A stretch of DNA of 64,000 nucleotides from Ceratopteris richardii (Eukaryota > Streptophyta > Polypodiopsida > Polypodiales > Pteridaceae): assembly GCA_020310875.1 (NCBI GenBank), contig CM035439.1:138686852-138750851 (forward strand), in the 5' to 3' direction. Positions within the stretch are counted from its first letter, which is position 1, and every line of letters begins with the position of its first letter. The notes beneath the pieces are model-generated. The model was not told the origin of the DNA and did no database searches. It was given only the letters and a program-made list of their open reading frames with translations. Positions 33,574 through 43,585 of this stretch are shown in pieces. The position numbers and the translations under genes are program-made.

Positions 33574-36554
33574 GGTAGGTATGCAGAGAACAACAACATT
33601 AACAGGGGAAAAGGGTGGCATTCACCCTGCCCTATGAGAAGGTGTCAGAGGAGGAATGGCCATCACTCTGCACAAGGTGTCATAAATGGACACGAGCCAA
33701 ATTTCTCAGATCGCTGTTATCTTTCTGACGGGCAGCTCTTCGGTGCTTCGGGGGGGGGGGGGCTTCACTGAGGGAGTTTTTTTGTGGCTTGGGGGTCCAG
33801 CCAACGAGCTCGGTCAGTATGCTATATACCTGTGCATTTCAAAGATGAAGGCGGCTGGGCGGAAGGAGCTAGAAAAGAAGATAGAGTAGAGGGTGGTGTT
33901 ATTTGTAAGACGAGACAACTATCGGGTGTCAGAGGAGGTGGAGAGGGTGCGAAGGGAGGTAGTGAACGGGAGGAAGCAGACGGGTTTTTTCCTCATTCTC
34001 TGTGTGTGTGCAAGATTGAGAGGCCAAGGGCCAAGTTGTATCTGTTGGGGGCTATTCACTCGAAGCTGAAGAAGGAGGGAGGGGCATTTTTCTCTCTATT
34101 TGATCAGCGCGTGCAGGCGTCAATGAAGAACTAGGTCAAGAGGGGATTATTGGAGTTTCCTCGAGAGGTTGTTGACAGCAGTAAGAGATCAAAGGGGGGA
34201 ATCATGGCGACCTTTTTGAGGAGAAATGCTGAGCACAGAAGGGGAATACGAGCGAAAGTTCTTCTCATTGCAGGGGGCTCATCCGAGTGTCAAATCAGTG
34301 GGTGTTAGCAGACGCAAGGACTGTGGAAGGATAGAGCATTGCTAATGATACCAAAATAGCTTGACATGGATGACATCGTGGAAACCATGTACTGAGGGCG
34401 AAAGGAAGACGAGAAGCGACAGCCTTCAGTAGAGGTCTCTTAGCTTCTGCTACAAGATATCTTCTGTTCGAGAGGGACGAGGAGGTCAATACGCAAAGGC
34501 CTCATAATATGCATGATAAGTTTGTTCTGAAATCCTTTCTATTATGCACTTGACTCATCAAAATTATTATGTGCTATTGCGGTCATTGGAAAGAAATCGG
34601 TATGAGCATCATCATAGTGAGCTATTCGTCTTTTCTGCATACTGTTATCAGATGCGTTAGTTGCATCAGGACGATTGTGGCTGGAATAATCCTAGACTAT
34701 GTTGAGTTTTTTTCTTCCTTTCTGAGACATCGCTGATGTGTTGTTTGTCCATCAAGACTGTGATGTGTTCTTATGCTTTTCTGATGTTGATCTTTTGTCG
34801 GAACTCTCTCCCAATTGCTTTGAATAGTACTAAGCAATCTGTAACAGGTTTGTTTTCTGTTAAGTTCTTCCTTTGAAAACCATTTAGTGCTATACACCTA
34901 CGTTGAAATTGGGCCAGTAGTCAAGATACTTGAAAAGAGGCGACGGTTGTCTATGAGGCTCCCACTTGGTTATCCTGCATTTCATAAACATGGTAGTTAC
35001 ACTTGGGTTAAATCTTATGAAAACTCCATTGGTCTAAAGAAGTGCAACCATTTCGAGTAGCTTCTCTTCTTAATTTGAAAGTTAGGTAGCTAAGCTATTG
35101 AGTATGCACATATCCACTGATCGCTCATAAGAATTGTGTGTTCTTTCCATACTTAATAACATGAAACTATAGATGGTTGGCAAGTATACATGCACATTTT
35201 AAGGATACTAGCCGCATAAACCGTGTGTGTGATTCCAAAAGCGTTTTCTTGAAGAGAAAATGGCAGAGTTGATTTTCCTTTGTATGTGTTAATCAGGCGA
35301 ACGCACATGTATGTATATGCGTAATTGCAGGTGCATGGCACGAAACACCACTTAAACCTTTGGTGTTTGTATTGAGGCTTGTGCTGCTAGGTAATAGCGT
35401 CCAACATCAAATTCGACACTGGTTTTATGGACATTGGTTAGCTGCTAGACCTTTAATTGCAAATAAAAGTGCTCTACAATCCAAAGAAGTGGATACGTTG
35501 TGAGCAGCGGATAAAAATTCTATCTAATTACACAACGGTGATTTGTCTTGGGTGCAAGGACCGCATGGCTAACGAAGATATTTAGTTGCTGATATATTGT
35601 TCTCAAATAATATCGCTATGGAGGTGCTCTCGATTCAGTGCAACTAATCTTTCTCCCTTTGGTTAAAAGAGATGCATGAATATGTTATGTTGTTTGTTCT
35701 ATTCTTGACACTTACACAGAGGCACTCATATCTACACTCATGATCATCTCCAGGAATATGTATGAACGTGTGTGTCAATGCCACTCTATGTGTTACAATG
35801 GGGCAGAACGCAAGCAAAACAAAGAGAAGTAAATTTGGGAGTTGTTCCGAATTACTTGTTGGTTTGTGCATATTTGTATACTATAGTATGTCTATTTAAT
35901 ATGTGTGTTGTGGAGAGTGTTGCTCTTGGTCCTTAAGAAAAAAATTGAATGAGAAAGAATAGGAATCAAAATGCATGTGACAAACTATGTCAAACTTTGA
36001 CTCGAAGTGTGCTCGGACATTTGCACGAGGAAGAGTGAGAGTGTGGTTGGGAGACAGAGAGTGGAAGTGATTGAGCATGGGTGTGTGTGAAAATTTTGCG
36101 GGTGTATGTGTGCACGTGTGAGAAGAACAAAAGTGGGAAAGAGGGAACGTAAGAAAGAGCGAGGAAGAGAGGGAAAGTGAACTAGAGTACGGAAGAGAGA
36201 GAAAACGTGCGTAGGTGAGTAGAGCGTGTGTAATTGTTGGTGTGTGTGTGGGAGAGCGAACAAGTGGGTGAAAGTGTGCTTGTGAAGTGTTGACCATGCG
36301 TGAAGAGGTTTGGTGCGTTCTTGTGTGTATGTGAGAGAGTGGGAGAGGGAGATAGATAGGCTAAGAGTAAGAGTAAGCAAACATAAAGGAACGGGAAATA
36401 AGTGGAACAAGTGCGCATGATTTAGGGGAGGCTTCGGATACATTCAAGTACTATTGGGTGACTTAAAGCAACGAGAGTGGATCGATTCCGAGGGGTTTGA
36501 GCACAATAAAGGCTTGCATAATCATATTTCGCTTGGGCATTAGGACTTAACTTT
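33574..36554 (+). other. Unit 2 middle part: coding-like remnants and low-complexity segment
   Basis: Continues unit 2 after Cop3. A poly-G run lies at about 33750-33762, and the remnant frames (33686-33889, 33784-34134) are split by stops. About 36030-36370 is strongly GT- and GA-rich, so its translations in other frames are Ser/His/Pro-rich nonsense. No domain recognised. This unit has the untouched Gypsy-2 target sequence near 33788-33800. Confidence 0.5.
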
Positions 36555-36572
36555 TGGCGATCCTACTGGGGA
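36555..36572 (+). promoter_or_regulatory. Primer-site-like motif, unit 2
   Basis: TGGCGATCCTACTGGGGA in the same position relative to the zinc-knuckle gene as in units 1 and 3. Confidence 0.4.
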
Positions 36573-36678
36573 GTTGGCTTGGCAATCCGCATAGAGTCGT
36601 GCCACGAGTACGCTCGGTACCCCAATTGTGCTGCACAGCTCGTCGGCCCAGATTGAGTGTGCTGGCTTAGGTAGAAAT

Positions 36679-38109
36679 ATGGCGCAAAGTACGCAAGTCG
36701 TAAATGTTGGAAAGGTAAGCCCAAGGACGATGACCCCCGAATGGACTAGAAGTCGAAGCGGGTTTGGACACTCAATGCAAAGCAATGCATATGAATGTCG
36801 TTGGGTTGGTCCAATCTCGAATTATATTCGGTGTTGGTGTTGTGAGAAAGTGGGGCACATTGCAAAGTTCTGCCCTCGTGTGTCAAGTCCATTGGACTTT
36901 GTCCCTAGATGCGTAGAATGCGGGAAAAAGAGGCTATGCAAGCACGTGTGTGGTTCAAAAGAGGTGACTGACATAAAGGTTGCAAGGAATGAATCCGATA
37001 GGTGTTTGTCCTCTTTGTATGTGGAAGTTGACATGAGTGGAGTCGCTTCGTCGACAAAGATCGCAAGAGGGAACGGAAACAAGGATGGGGAATCCTAGAA
37101 TCAAGCTTTGATGGAACTTGTAGAGAGCCTCGAATGTCAAGTGAATTTGCTTCGGATAGAGCGGGATAGCGAGAGGCCCAAGGTAGAAAAGCTTGAGGAA
37201 AGTCAAGCAAGGTTAGGAGAGGTCGTCGCGAAATGTGTAGAACAACTGCAAGTTGTGGAGAATAGAAGCAGGGAGATGAAAGCGAACGAAAGCTTGAGGG
37301 AAGGCCTTGCGAGGTCTGAGCATGAAAACGTGATCTTAAACTTAAGAACTGGCTTGATGATAGCCGATTGCCATAGCGTTGGGATCGAGGAGGATTCCCC
37401 TAAATATGATAATGACCTGGCACAGAAAGTCGACGGAATGGAAAAGGAGATCGAGAAATTGCGAGAGGTGACCGGTAGATATGATGACCAAGCGGGTAAG
37501 GTAGTGGAAGAGTTCCACCTAGAGTTAGAAAGAATGAAAAGTGCTCAAGCAAAGAACGATGAGAAAGTGAGATGGGTAGAAAAAGAAAATGGGAGGTTGA
37601 AAGGAGAACTCGATAGATGGATGAGTCAGAGAGATGATGAGAGACGGAATTGTGTAGAAGGGGACCAAAAAATAGGGAAAATGGAGGAAGAGTTGAAAGC
37701 GGTGTTGGATAGGTTGGATGTGTTCGGAACAGAGTTAGAAAGAATGAAGAATGAATTGTCAAAGAAGGTAGATGATCTAGATGTAGAAAATATGAGTAGG
37801 ATTTGGGAAGAAAGATCGATTAGAGAGGAGGTCGAGAAGTTGCTCGTTCGAGTTGAGAAGAGGGAGGATATTCCCCTCGGATCTGCAAAAAGGGTGAGAG
37901 AGGATAAAGAGATGGAGCAAATATGGAATCGGTTCCGAAGCATTGACTCTGACCTGTTCCAATATCAGAGTGATATTGAGAACAACAAACAAGGATTAAG
38001 AGACCTAGCGGCGAGGCTTGAAGCACTAAGAAGTACAACGACCAATGGTAGTTTTCCGTATCATCTATCAGGTCAGGTGGAATCTCTGCGAGGTAGAGGT
38101 TGGAGATAA
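36679..38109 (+). pseudogene. Zinc-knuckle/coiled-coil gag-like gene, copy 2 (one stop)
   Basis: The best preserved copy: ATG 36679 to TAA 38107-38109, 476 codons plus stop, broken only by TAG at 37096-37098, where copy 3 has AAG (Lys). Residues about 50-65 hold the CX2CX4HX4C knuckle and about 75-90 a second Cys-rich cluster. From about residue 140 to 450 it is an almost continuous coiled coil. Acidic and basic residues alternate, as in filament-forming or self-associating proteins. No protease, RT or integrase follows. Likely a gag-like product of a non-autonomous LTR element; a host coiled-coil protein is the alternative. Confidence 0.6.
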
Positions 38110-39879
38110 AGAAATAGAGAGGAGGAGATGGATGTCGGTGAGGATGGCTTGAGTCTGACTAGGGTTTGCTTTGCGGATTGCGAGTCAGAGATGTGAGGAC
38201 AGGCGGATCAAGTCTATTGTATGCTTAGGACTGAAGTGACACTTTTTGAGGTTTTAGGTCGACAAAGTAGTTAGTGTGTGCGGGTTTCGAGAGGAAAAGT
38301 GGACCATGGCATTAGTGCCCGGATTTTGGCTTGAGTAGCAGCAGAGAGGAGATGTGTCTCATCAGGATGTCCATGGGGGGATATATGTATGTGCATCGTG
38401 ATTGGGATGGTTGGGAAAATGGCCTTTCTTTTGTCTCCTAATTCTGGAGATGCAGGAATTAAAAAAAAAAGTATATATTTGTATATGTGTGTGTATGGCT
38501 ACGTGCCTATGTGGGCCGATAGGTGTGTGGACCAACTTTGGGCGGGTGGTCAAAGCCACAAACTGACGTCGGTTTCGCATGGGGCTAGTCGTCTGTGTGT
38601 CGCGCGCTACATTGGGTTGGTAGATGGGTGGAACAAACTCGATTGGGTGGTCGAGTCCACGAGTCACATCTAGCTTCGGCATCGGCTGACAAGTGTGAGT
38701 AAATATGTGAAAAAAATGATGAAAAAAGAGAGAAAAATGTGAAAAAATATGAATGAGAAAAATTCCTCGTTCGAGGGGGGACAAAAGAGAGGTGAGAGAG
38801 CATGATGCTCGGATGGTATGTGTATGTGTTGTGGGGATCTGGGAATGTGTGGACTCTTGATGAGGCATGTCGAATCGAAGCATAAGCTCGGCTAGGGTTT
38901 TGGCTATGACGTGCCTGTCGAAGACTTGGACTTTGAGGGATCCAAGCATGCTAGTGGCTTTGTTCGTCTGCGAACTCTTGGGAGGTGCTCATTTTGGTTC
39001 TTATGCTGTGCAACTACTTGTGATGTCTTGAAGCATGTCGACGACGAGCGATCTTGTCGGAGTGAGCTCGTGTTATGCTTGAGTGGTCTTTGCTTCGTGT
39101 CCATCAATTCAGAGGTGGTGGTGACCTAGCATGGAATTTAGTTGAAAAGCGAAAAAAAAAATAAAAAAATACAAAGAGTCAATGAAAGGGAAGTGGGTAG
39201 TGAAAACCCTAGGTCGAAGGGGCATGGAAAATGGACAAGAGGATTTGAGTGGAAATGGAAAGGAAATTAGGAAAGTGAACGTATAAACCAAAAGAGTAGC
39301 AGAAAGGAAGAACGGATGCGGGTCTTGCATGAATGTATGTTGTGTGTATGAAAAAGCAGCGGGAAAGTGATAGTGAGGCGAAGAAGAATACCAAGAAGAA
39401 GAATGGATGCGGTTTTTACTTGTGTTTTCTTTGCATGAGAATGGAGAGGAATGACGAGAGAGGGAATGTGGATGGGCTTCTTCTTGTATGCATATGGGTT
39501 GTGACGAGCTTGCAAGTGCGACGACGATGTGTGATGTGATTTTTTGATCTGTGTTTGCTCTTTCCATTGTGGTTGTAGATGTTATTGTGATTTGATGAAG
39601 AAAGCTTCTAATGTTTGATGAAGTTTGTAGATCCTAGATAGGTGGACATGATAGGTGAACATGCGAAACGGCATACAAAGTTGGTAAGTGAAGTGATTGA
39701 TTTTTTTATGACTAATGGATGTTGATTTAGTGTGGTTGCATGTACTCCAGTGGAAAGAGATAGAATAAGTATGAGGTATGTGAATGTGCATTGATGTATT
39801 GTCGATGACTTGAATGGTTTGAGTGCAGGTGCTAATTGGCTCGTCGAGGACGATTTCGCGAGTAGAAGGGGGAAGTATG
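38110..39879 (+). other. Unit 2 tail, no gene seen
   Basis: Same sequence as 24848-26510 with small indels. It includes a purine-rich run at about 38770-38800 and A-rich stretches. Short frames (for example 38911-39129) recur in the other units but have no recognisable domain and no preserved start context. Confidence 0.5.
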
Positions 39880-39956
39880 GTGCATGATTGATTGGTGTGA
39901 ACATGATGGTCTATTAATGAGATTTTGATGCAAGAAACCAAGAAAGAGTGTCCCAT

Positions 39957-40394
39957 ATGGGGATGATGAAGTGGTTATACCAATATTGTTATCTTTGTTT
40001 GCAGCTCAAAAGCTTGTCGCAGTGTGGGGTTTTTTGTGGAGAAGATATATCAGTCGATAATGCTCTGGTTGACATGATCATTAGCTTATGTGGCAGCTGG
40101 TGCATCATATGTAGGATGATCATAAGGAACGGTTATTTTGAGGTAGCTGATTTTGTTGGAAAAAGTGTGGAAGACTTCAAGGATGACAATGAGCCATATA
40201 GGAGGACAAGTATGGAGACAATTGAGAAAGTTATCATGAACCTTGGTTCTTTTGATATAGATGCTCGGCTTGAAGAATTTCTCGCTAGTCAGAAAGGAAA
40301 GTTTTGTGTGCCTCAAGATTGTGGAACACTAAAGTGGAGGCTCAATATCAAGAGTGCAAAGTTGGCATTGATAAAAGTTCTAGAAGGTGACTAA
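39957..40394 (+). CDS. Conserved short open frame, copy 3
   Basis: Third copy of the frame at 14761-15198, again fully open with TAA at 40392-40394. Residue changes are few (for example SSD to SFD and the ASQ change near the C-terminus). The donor-like context is altered (GTGGACGTAGGT). Function unknown. Confidence 0.35.
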   Translation: MGMMKWLYQYCYLCLQLKSLSQCGVFCGEDISVDNALVDMIISLCGSWCIICRMIIRNGYFEVADFVGKSVEDFKDDNEPYRRTSMETIEKVIMNLGSFDIDARLEEFLASQKGKFCVPQDCGTLKWRLNIKSAKLALIKVLEGD

Positions 40395-40737
40395 GTAAAA
40401 GGGGAAGTCGACCCTTTTCAGTTCCTTCTAGAAGGCTGGAAAAAAGGGACCCCGTGGGAAGGTGAAAAAAGCAAGGATCCGTCGGGGTTCGTTTTGGTCC
40501 CCTCAGTCCTCAGTGGACGTAGGTATGCAGAGAACAACAACATTAAGAGGGGAAAAGGGTGGCATTCACCCTTCCCTATCAGGAGGTGTCAGAGGAGGAA
40601 TGGCCATCACTCTGCACAAGGGGTCATAAATGGACACGAGCCAAATTTCTGAGATCGCTGTTATCTTTCTGACGGGCATCTCTTCGGTGCTTGGCGGGGG
40701 GGGCTTCACTGAGGGAGTTTTTTCGTGGCTTGGGGGT
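40395..40737 (+). other. Unit 3 stretch before Gypsy-2
   Basis: Matches 15199-15506 of unit 1, including the G-rich run at about 40695-40703. It ends in TTGGGGGT, of which GGGGT (40733-40737) is the Gypsy-2 target duplication. Confidence 0.6.
40733..40737 (+). repeat. Gypsy-2 target site duplication, left copy
   Basis: GGGGT before the 5' LTR recurs at 57803-57807 after the 3' LTR. Units 1 and 2 show the empty site (GGCTTGGGGGTCCAGCC). Confidence 0.9.
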
Positions 40738-41455
40738 TGTTGGCAGTAGCCTTGGTACACCAGGACGTACAAGACATGAAAGTCAAAGAAGGGAGTCAGA
40801 GCGAAGGGACAGCACAAGCAAACAGGGCAGTCAAAGAAGATCTGGCAAGTAGGCCAATATTTTTTCAAGACATCAATGCAAATCAAAGAGATGGACATGC
40901 CGGGAGGAAGAGCAAGTAGGGAGCTTGAAGATATGTATGGCAGATCACTAGAAGAAATCCCTACAACAACAGTGATTTTTATCACTTACAATCATTGAAA
41001 ATCTCATTTCACATTTTTGTAGCTCCATTTTGTGCAAGCCAAGGAGTCCTTGAGCTTGAGGAGCCTTAGAAGTAGTTGCGTACCAATTTTCGTATTTTTT
41101 AGATCTCGTTTGAGCCCCCAAATAAGCCCTGGAACCTAATTTTTAACTAGGCCGGACACTAGGTTTGGACAGGGCCCAAAGCTAGTCAAAAACTATAAAA
41201 AGAGCTAGAGGGCTCATTTTTGAGGTTAGATTGTAATTGAAACGAACTTGTAAGAGCATTTTGAAAGTAATCTAAAAGCTCCATTGATTCTCACTCTTTG
41301 TCTTGCCGTGTGTGCTCGTGTGTGTGTGTATGTGTGTGCATGCTAGTGTGCTTCTCACTCACGCACTTGTGCTGCCACTTGCTCGAGGTCTTCATACCAT
41401 CCTCACGTCTTCCCGGATTGACATTAAAGGAGGTGCTACTCATCATTGAGCTACA
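40738..41455 (+). repeat. Gypsy-2 5' LTR
   Basis: 718 bp. Contains a TATA box (41194) and a GT microsatellite (about 41318-41340) whose length differs by 2 bp from the 3' LTR. Confidence 0.95.
41194..41202 (+). promoter_or_regulatory. Gypsy-2 LTR TATA box
   Basis: TATAAAAAG in the second half of the LTR, the likely core promoter; transcription would start roughly 25-35 bp downstream. The same motif is at about 57543 in the 3' LTR. Confidence 0.65.
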
Positions 41456-41463
41456 CCAAATTT

Positions 41464-41481
41464 TGGCGCCGTTGCCGGGGA
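41464..41481 (+). promoter_or_regulatory. Gypsy-2 primer binding site (tRNA-Asp type)
   Basis: TGGCGCCGTTGCCGGGGA, eight bases after the LTR, is the primer site known from plant Athila-type elements, complementary to the 3' end of tRNA-Asp. Confidence 0.85.
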
Positions 41482-43333
41482 TCGAGCTTTGAGGACGAGC
41501 GTGTGATGGTAAGACGTAGAGTTGACGCGTTGGAGTTGTAGGTATTTTCTTCACTCTCATCGATTTTCTTCTACTTTCTTCACCATCTTCATCACCATCA
41601 TCATCATCACCATCTCCCACGTCCATCTCCATCATCGCGAAATTCAGTTTTTTTGACTATATCCCCATCTCCACCTCATTTCCCTCATTTCACTTGTGAG
41701 AGAGAGCGAGAGAGCGAATTTGCATGTGCTATTTTTTGCATGTTTTGTGAGCATTCTGCAGGTACAGGCCGCATCATCATCCCCAGCACTCTGCGCAGGT
41801 ACGGAAATCTGAGTAACTGTCTGTGTGTCGCCGAGCTCTGTCAATCGCGACCGACTGAAAACTTGCTCTAATTGCTAAACCAAGTGCATATCCATGACCT
41901 ACAGGCCTAGAGCTTCCCAAAAATGTGTTTAGTTTTTTGAAATTCCACAGATTTCTGTCAATCGCGATCGCTCTGTCAATCGCGATCGACAAACCACGAC
42001 GGACAGATCTGTCAATCGCGATCGACACGTCAATCGCGACCGACAGCCCACGACGGCTCTGTCAATCGCGACCGACAGAGTCAACGACCGATTGACCACG
42101 ACCGACTGACCATACGCGTGACACGTGTCAATCGCGATCGAGTCATCAATCGCGATCGACTCATCAATCGCGACCGACACAGTCAACGATTGTTTGACCA
42201 CGACGGACAGACCACGACGGCTCTGTCAATCGCGACTGACACGGTCAACGACTGTTTGACCACGATCGACAGACCCTCGCGACCGACCTGTCAATCGCGA
42301 TCGACTCATCAATCGCGACTGACAGAGTCAACGACGCTTTGACCACGATTGATTGACTTTTCGGCCACGTGTCAATCGCGACTGACCAGTCAATCGCGAC
42401 TGACAGCCACGACGGACCTATCAATCGCGATCGACACATCGATCGCGACTGACCTGTCAATCGCGACCGATAGACTTTGCGAACGCGTTAGAAGGGCAAA
42501 TTAGGTCAAATTTTCAAGGCAAAATTATTGGTCTAAATTTTGATTGAGTGTGGGACAAACACTAGGGTGTAGTATTGCATCGCGAGGCCGTGCCACAAGT
42601 TACTCGAGTAATCCTGTTTGACTGTTAGCTCGCTTTGAATCCTGATTTAACCCCTTAAACCCTGAACAGTCATAACTTTTTCATATGAAATCCAATTTTT
42701 ATAAAGATAATGCGTTGATTTTCAGAGAGGGTATTTTGAAGTTGACCATACCCAGGGGGATCAAAGTCAGGGGTCTTTAGAATTATTTTCCTAAAAGTCA
42801 CAATGCAAATGTGTGTTTATGTTACATAAATGCAAGTGGTTGGTTTTGCACTTTGGATATAAGCATTGAGCTAACCGTGGGACTTTTATAGGTCCATTGA
42901 GAGCAACTTGGAGCATACAAAGCAAGGTTTCTTTGCAAGCTTGAGAACCGGGTTCTTGAGCACCTCAAAGCAAGGGATCAACAAGTAAGGTTGGAATATT
43001 CTCAACTCCCTCTGTCATTTCCTGGCTCAAGCTAAGAACGATTAGTGATAGGAGTAAGTCAGGTCGACGGTAGGCAATTATCAAGTTGAAGACTACCTAG
43101 AAACTCAAGTCCAAGATAAAAACATAATCTCTGTACTGTCGATAACCTTAAGGTAAAGAACCTAACCGGGAACGATCAACCTGAAAGTGCGCAGAACATT
43201 CAAGTATTCCTGACGACGAAATATCAGACAAGACCTTAAACACGAGAAATAACTAAAAAGAATCAAGTGACTGATACCAATTGATCGGCAACGTGGTTGT
43301 ACTCTGGAAAAATTGGGCTAATCAGTTAGGCAT
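41482..43333 (+). other. Gypsy-2 leader (1.85 kb, non-coding)
   Basis: Long 5' leader between primer site and first frame. It holds an ATC-rich patch (about 41575-41640), a GA-rich patch (about 41698-41718), the CpG-rich array (41841-42476) and splice-like signals (CTGCAG-GTAC near 41760, TTTTATAG near 42888). No protein domain seen. Packaging or translation-control signals would be expected here but cannot be located by eye. Confidence 0.6.
41841..42476 (+). repeat. CpG-rich array of TCAATCGCGA-based repeats
   Basis: TCAATCGCGA occurs 16 times exactly by eye (first at 41841, the rest from 41958 to about 42466), plus a TCGATCGCGA variant, mostly extended to GACCGAC, GATCGAC or GACTGAC. Related words (GTCAACGA, ACCACGACGGACAG) sit between them. 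Spacing is irregular, so this is a cluster of a short word rather than a strict tandem repeat. Confidence 0.85.
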
Positions 43334-43585
43334 ATGAACCTTAGATCAGGACGACACTTAGCAAGGGAAAGACAAAGCCTTAGGTCTTCAGAGGCTAGTG
43401 TCAATCACACTGCAAGGTCTTGGGCCCAGCAGTTGAGCCACCACTCATACTACCCTAGCTCTGAGACCAGTGAGTCAGAAATGTCTCAAGGCATGGACAG
43501 ACCTACGGGAAGTTCAGGAGTGCCTTATTTGTACAGGGTAGAAGGCCCTTACAGAACACAGCTGGAATATCTTAGGACCAACTGA
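43334..43585 (+). CDS. Gypsy-2 short N-terminal frame before gag
   Basis: Frame of 83 codons from ATG 43334 to TGA 43583-43585, Arg- and Ser-rich, ending YRTQLEYLRTN. The next codons continue in the same frame into gag. Gypsy-1 has a matching stretch (49-282) ending YRTSLQYVSTNA and TAG, so both the peptide and a stop at nearly the same place are shared. It could be a separate small protein, or the true N-terminus of gag reached by readthrough or removed by splicing. No known domain. Confidence 0.55.
   Translation: MNLRSGRHLARERQSLRSSEASVNHTARSWAQQLSHHSYYPSSETSESEMSQGMDRPTGSSGVPYLYRVEGPYRTQLEYLRTN

Larger units (their letters stand above)
26511..39879 (+). repeat. Tandem unit 2 (interrupted by Cop3)
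   Basis: Second head-to-tail copy; about 6.9 kb without Cop3 and one TSD copy, the longest and probably most complete of the three. It keeps a GT- and GA-rich segment (about 35299-36390) missing from unit 1 and partly missing from unit 3. Confidence 0.85.

Noticed and set aside
35896-36443. Minus-strand Ser/His/Pro-rich frames of up to 152 codons
   Set aside because: Translations of GT/GA-rich low-complexity DNA; absent from the matching parts of units 1 and 3.
41841-42476. CRISPR array
   Set aside because: The TCAATCGCGA repeats are too short and irregularly spaced, have no unique spacers of even length, and sit in the leader of a plant retrotransposon.
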